From Candidatus Parcubacteria bacterium (lineage in GTDB: Bacteria > Patescibacteriota > Minisyncoccia > Phycocordibacterales > UBA1006), in the NCBI GenBank assembly GCA_027031875.1, contig JALVPH010000046.1, forward strand, positions 1 to 12,101: a DNA stretch of 12,101 nucleotides, written 5' to 3'. Positions 8,701 through 12,101 of this stretch are shown piece by piece. How positions within the stretch are numbered: the first letter of the stretch is position 1; each line of letters begins with the position of its first letter. Below the pieces are notes generated by a model. The model made no database searches. It saw only the letters and a list, made by a program, of their open reading frames with translations, and was not told the origin of the DNA. The position numbers were made by a program, and so were the translations under genes.

Positions 8701-8946
8701 AAAAGTAATTTTGTTCTCTCGCGCGTAGTGTTCGTCGTGCCCCGGATCCTCAAGTGTGAAGTTGAGGAATTCGATACTGTACTTCTTTCCTGAGTAGTCA
8801 TCGATTGGAGAAAACTCCATAATCGTTTTTTGGAGATTTCCACCTAAAAATTCCTCGTAGGAACGCAACTGATTTTCTACGAGGTCTGGAACATCAACGA
8901 GTGGTTTCGTGTACTTGGAAAAATACTTCTTTTCCTGTGTTACCAT
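5695..8946 (-). CDS. rpoB: DNA-directed RNA polymerase subunit beta
   Basis: This subunit forms half of the RNA polymerase active cleft. The product is 1083 aa from MVTQEKKYF, compact compared with E. coli (1342 aa). Recognisable blocks in order are the N-terminal lobe with [10 protein letters not shown], the rifampicin-pocket region (about residues 377-405, with QLSQYMDQ and [15 protein letters not shown]), [13 protein letters not shown], and [15 protein letters not shown]. The last carries K828 and K836, equivalent to E. coli K1065 and K1073. The C-terminal block includes [23 protein letters not shown]. The frame is open further upstream to 9078, but that stretch crosses a terminator and is not RpoB-like, so 8946 is chosen. 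No Shine-Dalgarno sequence is visible. rpoC overlaps the TAG stop, giving a two-gene operon. The ribosomal genes rplK, rplA, rplJ and rplL are not adjacent. Confidence 0.99.
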   Translation of the reverse strand: [1083 protein letters not shown]

Positions 8947-9030
8947 GTCGTATGTATGTTTAGGAGATGCACACAATGTGCTTAGACGAATAAGAAACGA
9001 GCACCCACAACTCAATCGTCTCTCGTTGAG
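8947..9030 (-). other. Putative rpoBC mRNA leader
   Basis: If transcription starts near 9030, the leader is about 84 bases. It contains two small dyads: CTCAACG...CGATTGAG (9030-9011) and GCACA-TTG-TGTGC (8981-8969). Either could be a chance hairpin. There is no Shine-Dalgarno-like sequence before the ATG. I see no known riboswitch or ribosomal-protein binding site. Confidence 0.25.
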
Positions 9031-9036
9031 GAGAAC

Positions 9037-9065
9037 AATATATGAATTGTGAGAAAAAGCAAGAA
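9037..9065 (-). promoter_or_regulatory. Candidate promoter of rpoB-rpoC
   Basis: On the minus strand, TTCTTG (9065-9060) and TATATT (9042-9037) are separated by 17 bases. The -10 matches the sigma-70-type consensus at five of six bases and the -35 is poor. The -35 overlaps the T-run of the preceding terminator. This arrangement would let rpoBC be transcribed independently of the upstream membrane protein gene. Confidence 0.4.
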
Positions 9066-9083
9066 AAAAGGCGCTCACGCGCC
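9061..9083 (-). terminator. Intrinsic terminator after the membrane protein gene
   Basis: Read on the minus strand, GGCGC (9083-9079), loop GTGA and GCGCC (9074-9070) are followed by TTTTTTCTT. The stem begins inside the TAG stop of the upstream gene (9083-9085). This is a textbook intrinsic terminator. It shows that rpoB is not cotranscribed with the preceding gene and that the rpoB start is downstream of it. Confidence 0.87.
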
Positions 9084-9490
9084 TATTCTGTTATGTCGTC
9101 ATAATTCACTATCAGCTTAAAAATGAGGAGACCGCATATCACATATGCGATAAAAAACACAAACATCATTAAGGTGTCTATCGAGATAAAAGGGACCGAA
9201 CGATCCAACGGTTCCACCAAAAAGAGGAGGAAATAACAAAACACAAATGCAACGGCAGGGATAGTCACTGCTATTTCGCGTAGCCATCCGCCAAGGTAAA
9301 TAGCGGATACCGGGATCACATACAGGAACATATACATGAAGATAGTAACATTTACAAATATTCCAGTGTCAAAGTATGGGACAAAACGCCCGTCCTTATT
9401 TCCTCCTAAGAGGGTAAATGCTGCTGCGTACAACGCACTTGCGATAAGTGCGATAAGTGCGTTGTTTTCGAGAATTTTTTTGAATTTCAT
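9083..9490 (-). CDS. Four-helix integral membrane protein, unknown function
   Basis: The product is 135 aa from MKFKKILENN. Four hydrophobic segments are visible at about 11-29, 44-67, 72-92 and 106-128, with short polar loops between them (NKDGR, LDRS). The positive N-terminus (KFKK) and acidic C-terminus (DDITE) place both ends in the cytoplasm if the helices alternate. I recognise no catalytic motif or family. The ATG at 9517 would add nine residues (MANLKNLIA); the frame is open to about 9748, but that part crosses a strong GC-rich hairpin and looks non-coding. No Shine-Dalgarno sequence precedes either ATG. The TAG stop overlaps the terminator at 9061-9083. The gene is monocistronic and transcribed away from the repeat-rich region. 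Confidence 0.72.
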   Translation of the reverse strand: MKFKKILENNALIALIASALYAAAFTLLGGNKDGRFVPYFDTGIFVNVTIFMYMFLYVIPVSAIYLGGWLREIAVTIPAVAFVFCYFLLFLVEPLDRSVPFISIDTLMMFVFFIAYVICGLLIFKLIVNYDDITE

Positions 9491-9514
9491 GGCGATTAAG
9501 TTTTTAAGATTTGC

Positions 9515-9543
9515 CATTAACTTATCAGAGAGAGAGTTGTCAA
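9515..9543 (-). promoter_or_regulatory. Candidate promoter of the four-helix membrane protein
   Basis: On the minus strand a perfect TTGACA (9543-9538) is followed 17 bases later by TTAATG (9520-9515), a poor -10. Predicted initiation near 9508 would favour the ATG at 9490 over the one at 9517. The exact -35 is the main support. Confidence 0.35.
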
Positions 9544-9557
9544 GCACATCTCTTGAC

Positions 9558-9566
9558 TTATCCACA
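9558..9566 (+). promoter_or_regulatory. DnaA box consensus
   Basis: TTATCCACA matches the bacterial DnaA-box consensus at all nine bases. A single such match can occur by chance in AT-rich DNA, but this one lies in a 575-bp non-coding, divergently transcribed region with other unusual structure. DnaA is not encoded in this window. Confidence 0.45.
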
Positions 9567-9587
9567 GGGTATGAGTTTTTCTGAAGA

Positions 9588-9620
9588 GAGGCGGGTGAGG
9601 GCTCTGCCCTCGCCCGCCTC
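9588..9620. repeat. 15-bp GC-rich inverted repeat
   Basis: Positions 9588-9602 pair with 9606-9620, all 15 positions including one T-G wobble, around the loop TCT. The arms are about 80% G+C, in sharp contrast to the AT-rich surroundings. On the plus strand it is followed by CTTCTTTCCC and could act as an intrinsic terminator. On the minus strand it is followed by TCTCTTCAG, a weaker tail. It lies upstream of the proposed membrane protein promoter, so it may insulate that gene or be part of a structured origin or control region. Confidence 0.7.
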
Positions 9621-9690
9621 CTTCTTTCCCAACAAACCCCTCTCATCATTTCCATTACTCCCTCTCTCCCACTCATTGTTCCCTTTTTCA

Positions 9691-9996
9691 CCAAGTGAAC
9701 TAACAACTCACGATCGTAAAGTTTCAGACCAACTTTCTTACAAAACATCAGTGCAAATGAACTGATTTCTCACGATCGTAAAATATCAGACCAAGTTTTT
9801 CCACAAAACACCAACACAGATGATCTGACTTATTCACGGTCGTAAATTGTAAGACCAACTCTCTCTCAACATATCATTCCCAATTTTAAGAGTGAACTGA
9901 CAACTCACGATCGTGAAAAGTAAGTTCACTTTTTTCATTCATTACAACCACACAAAGTAATCTGACTTACTCACGATCGTGAATAAATCAGACAAA
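9691..9996. repeat. Five spaced palindromic repeats centred on CGATCG
   Basis: Five copies have centres at about 9713.5, 9775.5, 9839.5, 9910.5 and 9976.5 (spacings 62, 64, 71 and 66 bp). Copies 1, 2, 4 and 5 have CGATCG at the centre and copy 3 has CGGTCG. Each arm extends about 19-20 bases, roughly TGAaCTGAcnnncTCACG. Copy 5 (9961-9992) is bounded by TCTGA and TCAGA. Copy 4 (9891-9930) has exact 8-bp outer arms, AGTGAACT and AGTTCACT, plus a perfect TCACGATCGTGA core. Copies 1-3 end in AGACCAA on the right. The DNA between copies is not conserved. Spacing near six helical turns suggests protein binding on one DNA face. Several half-sites read TTATTCACG or TTACTCACG, close to a DnaA box. Identity is unknown: operator array or replication origin repeats. 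Confidence 0.8.
9797..9805 (+). promoter_or_regulatory. DnaA-box-like site TTTTCCACA
   Basis: TTTTCCACA differs from the DnaA consensus TTATCCACA at one base. It lies between palindromes 2 and 3. It is weak alone and matters only if the region proves to be an origin. Confidence 0.28.
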
Positions 9997-10065
9997 AACA
10001 AAAACACCACACAACACAATTCACCACAACTTCCCTACCAAAAAAATCAATGATATATCTCCAAT
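9993..10065 (+). other. G-poor, A/C-rich leader upstream of the surface protein
   Basis: This 73-base stretch has very few G residues on the plus strand and is rich in A and C (ACAAAAACAAAAACACC and similar). It is low-melting. TGATATAT (10051-10058) could supply a -10 element placing transcription start near the ATG at 10066, but no convincing -35 is seen. There is no Shine-Dalgarno sequence. It could be an unwinding element, a poorly structured leader, or simply skewed intergenic DNA. Confidence 0.3.
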
Positions 10066-12101
10066 ATGTGGTCATCAACACATCCTTTTAAGAGAAAAGA
10101 GGACAAAGGTTTTTTCCTTGTCCTCTTTTTTCTCTTCCTCTCATTCTTTTCTTTCCCTCCAAAGATAGAAGCAGCAACAATCCACTCATCAGAACAAGGA
10201 GGGATGTGGGATGATAAATCTACCTGGGTTGGTGAAGTCATTCCTACAGAGAATGATGATGTGGTGATTAACGGACATGTGTACCTCCCCTACCTTTCAG
10301 AACAGCATATTCATAACATCAATATTACCCAAAATGCTAGCTTAAATACGCAATATTCTGATCATGCTGGAACAATATATACGAACAGTGTTCATAATAA
10401 TGGAATGATACGAAGGTTACATATTTACGTTGATGAAAACATAGAAAACAATGGAACCATTCATTCTGCTATCCTCCATCTTTCTGGAAATATCATAAAT
10501 AATGGAACATTTACGCGTTGTTGCCCGGATGGGCTTTCCGATATCATATTCTACGGAACTGACCCAAAAACTATCCAAGGATTAGAAAATCAAGATGTTA
10601 CTATTACGATGATGGATGATCTCTCCATCAACGGCGATACGCTTGTATTCCCTAATCTACATACGAGAGACCATATCTTTCATGGAAATCTCTCTCTACA
10701 TAATGAGGGTAACAAGCGTTCCTATTTTGAAGGAATTCAGAACTTCACTATCGATGGGAACCTCCATATATCTAGTGGTTTCAACACGCGTACTCCTCAC
10801 ATACAAGCGAATACCATAACGCTAGAACAAGGGACACACATAAACCTTGAGGCAAGCGGAAATAACAATCACATCTATGGGACACTCATCCTTGAGAATA
10901 GTTCTGGAGTGAGCGCTACTCGTTATGGAGAAAAGATTCATTTCCACGATAAAGTACTTGTTCAAGAAAATGCACATATCGCTACTAGTTCCGGTGTCTT
11001 TTTCTACGATGATGTTGATTTTCACGGAATGCTTGATTTTGGTCAGAAGACCGTTTTCATTGCCAATGGTAATTCCAACAAAGATCACTATTTCTTTGAA
11101 TATATCCTCAATGGATACCAGGGAAATATTGACGAAGAAGGGGGTGACTATGGATGGAGGATATCACGAGTACATAATCAAGATGGAAACTATATAAAAC
11201 TAAAAGACATCCTCCTCGACAGAACACAGGTGTTTAAATGGAGAACGAGAACGGATGATGGTCCATGGGGACCATGGCACTACTTCAATGATTCTCGCTA
11301 CCTTGAAGAGAATAATCACTTCTTCACCACCTCTGTGGATGATGTGACAGAAGGAGAAACACAGGAGATTGTGATTCGTGCAGAAGATGGTGCATTTTCT
11401 GGAGATGTGCAGTTGTCGGTGGATGAGGGGGCAGTCTCCCCTTCTGTGGTGCATATGGAGAATGGAGAGCTAACTGTTTCTGTTGTCTTTGATACCCCAC
11501 AAGAGCATGCGATCCTCTCACTCCAATCAGTAGAACATCCTCTGCTCACAGGAACTTCTTCTCCTTTCAATGTCCTCCATGCAATTCGTGAACACTTCTT
11601 TACAATACCTCCGGTGACAGAAGCGAGAGTGGGAGAAACGCTCGCAATTCCTCTCCATGCGGAAGATGCAGACTATGAGGGAGATGTGGAGATTGTCTTC
11701 TCTGATGGGAATGGAGGTGAGGAGTCACTTCCTACACTCCACATGCAAGGTGGTTTTGCTGCCTTTCAGTATGTTCCAAGAGAAGTTACACAGAATGCTT
11801 CCTTCCGTTTCCGAGATGTGGAGAGAGACTGGCTTCATGGAGAGAGTATTCCTTTCGCTATCTATCCGGAAAAGAGGAAACACCATCTCTCCTCACGGAG
11901 AATTATTCCGAATGTGAATCTCCATATCGTAGGAGAAACCTTCATTACGCAGGGTGAGAGTGGAGATGAGGGAGGAGAAGAGAGTGGAGAACAGGAAGAT
12001 ACTTCCCCGCCCCAGGATGAAGAGAGTGAAAGTGATGAAAGTGGAGATAACGAAGAGCAAGACGAACCACACTACCTCTTAGAGAATAGCTGTCTCAATA
12101 T
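10066..12101 (+). CDS. Large secreted surface protein, beta-helix and Ig-like repeats (3' partial)
   Basis: The frame is open from ATG 10066 to the window edge: 678 codons and no stop. Residues 1-37 are a signal peptide: basic KRK, a Phe/Leu-rich core (16-30), and cleavage probably after IEAA. Residues 45-72 carry WDDKSTWVG, PTENDDVVINGHV, the opening seen in many bacterial beta-helix or G8-like surface proteins. Residues about 75-390 have NNGT/INNGTF-type rungs suggesting a right-handed beta-helix. WRTRTDDGPWGPW (about 392-404) resembles the end of an Ig-like module. Two tandem repeats begin at 418 and 510 (each HFFT, then GET, AED, GDV and HM in register). Residues about 630-665 are extremely Glu/Asp/Ser/Gly-rich, a likely flexible linker. 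The protein is probably exported by Sec and displayed or released; its role (adhesion, host contact or enzyme) is not shown. The anchor would lie beyond the window. No Shine-Dalgarno sequence is visible. Confidence 0.88.
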   Translation, partial: MWSSTHPFKRKEDKGFFLVLFFLFLSFFSFPPKIEAATIHSSEQGGMWDDKSTWVGEVIPTENDDVVINGHVYLPYLSEQHIHNINITQNASLNTQYSDHAGTIYTNSVHNNGMIRRLHIYVDENIENNGTIHSAILHLSGNIINNGTFTRCCPDGLSDIIFYGTDPKTIQGLENQDVTITMMDDLSINGDTLVFPNLHTRDHIFHGNLSLHNEGNKRSYFEGIQNFTIDGNLHISSGFNTRTPHIQANTITLEQGTHINLEASGNNNHIYGTLILENSSGVSATRYGEKIHFHDKVLVQENAHIATSSGVFFYDDVDFHGMLDFGQKTVFIANGNSNKDHYFFEYILNGYQGNIDEEGGDYGWRISRVHNQDGNYIKLKDILLDRTQVFKWRTRTDDGPWGPWHYFNDSRYLEENNHFFTTSVDDVTEGETQEIVIRAEDGAFSGDVQLSVDEGAVSPSVVHMENGELTVSVVFDTPQEHAILSLQSVEHPLLTGTSSPFNVLHAIREHFFTIPPVTEARVGETLAIPLHAEDADYEGDVEIVFSDGNGGEESLPTLHMQGGFAAFQYVPREVTQNASFRFRDVERDWLHGESIPFAIYPEKRKHHLSSRRIIPNVNLHIVGETFITQGESGDEGGEESGEQEDTSPPQDEESESDESGDNEEQDEPHYLLENSCLN
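10099..10131 (+). terminator. Terminator-like hairpin inside the signal-peptide codons
   Basis: Positions 10099-10109 (GAGGACAAAGG) pair with 10116-10125 (CCTTGTCCTC), ten pairs with one bulged A and a T6 loop. Six Ts follow (10126-10131), then CTCTTCC. It has the full form of an intrinsic terminator, but lies at codons 12-22 of the surface protein. It could attenuate the gene, end a short leader transcript, or be a by-product of Lys/Glu codons followed by Phe/Leu codons. Confidence 0.42.

Noticed and set aside
8947..9078. N-terminal extension of RpoB by 44 residues from an in-frame start at 9078
   Set aside because: The stretch crosses an intrinsic terminator and a likely promoter and has no RpoB-like sequence; the N-terminus starting at 8946 fits the family.
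9435..9466. Direct and inverted repeat around GCGATAAGTGCGATAAGTGC
   Set aside because: It lies within the membrane protein coding sequence and encodes a low-complexity Leu-Ile-Ala helix (LIALIAS), which explains the repetition.
9491..9748. N-terminal extension of the four-helix membrane protein
   Set aside because: The extension is Arg-rich sequence produced by the GC-rich hairpin at 9588-9620 and does not resemble the membrane protein.
9691..9996. CRISPR array
   Set aside because: There are only five units, the repeats are diverged, spacing varies from 62 to 71 bp, the repeats are palindromic binding-site-like, and no cas genes are visible.
10198..10206. AAGGAGGG directly before ATG 10204 as the true start of the surface protein
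   Set aside because: The purine tract abuts the ATG with no spacing and encodes Gly-Gly; starting there would remove a convincing signal peptide encoded from 10066.
1..12101. UGA recoded as glycine (Gracilibacteria or SR1 code)
   Set aside because: The conserved genes read through without in-frame TGA, and mnmA ends with TGA at its expected C-terminus.
1..12101. Insertion sequence or transposase
   Set aside because: No transposase-like coding sequence and no pair of terminal inverted repeats flanking a gene was found.

Overview
The window looks like a piece of a bacterial chromosome from the Candidate Phyla Radiation (Patescibacteria), probably a Parcubacteria-like lineage. The evidence is moderate. 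RpoB (1083 aa) and RpoC (1253 aa) are both compact. No ribosomal protein genes sit beside rpoBC. A small coiled-coil plus one-helix membrane protein has a layout I remember from Parcubacteria genomes. TAA, TAG and TGA are all used as stops, so the UGA-recoded Gracilibacteria and Absconditabacteria are unlikely.

Layout from left to right. Positions 1-545 hold a possible 30-codon plus-strand gene and a minus-strand small membrane protein. They converge on a shared hairpin at 201-238. Positions 546-715 carry a clear plus-strand intrinsic terminator with no obvious gene to serve. Positions 716-1837 are mnmA (tRNA 2-thiouridylase) on the minus strand. A 16-bp perfect hairpin at 1879-1914 separates it from the rpoB-rpoC operon (8946 to 1944, minus strand). 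The operon begins just after an intrinsic terminator (9061-9083) that closes an unrecognised four-helix membrane protein gene (9083-9490).

The divergent intergenic region 9491-10065 (575 bp) is the most unusual part. It holds a perfect DnaA-box consensus, a 15-bp GC-rich hairpin, and five roughly 40-bp imperfect palindromes, each centred on CGATCG or CGGTCG and spaced 62-71 bp apart. Transcription diverges from it and base skew appears to switch across it. It could be a replication origin or a multi-operator control region; the sequence alone does not decide.

From 10066 to the window end runs a long plus-strand frame with no stop. It encodes a secreted surface-type protein: signal peptide, a W...W/PT..DDV start motif, a beta-helix-like region, two tandem Ig-like repeats of about 92 residues, and a very acidic linker. 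The gene continues beyond the window. Upstream of every start I examined there is no convincing Shine-Dalgarno sequence.
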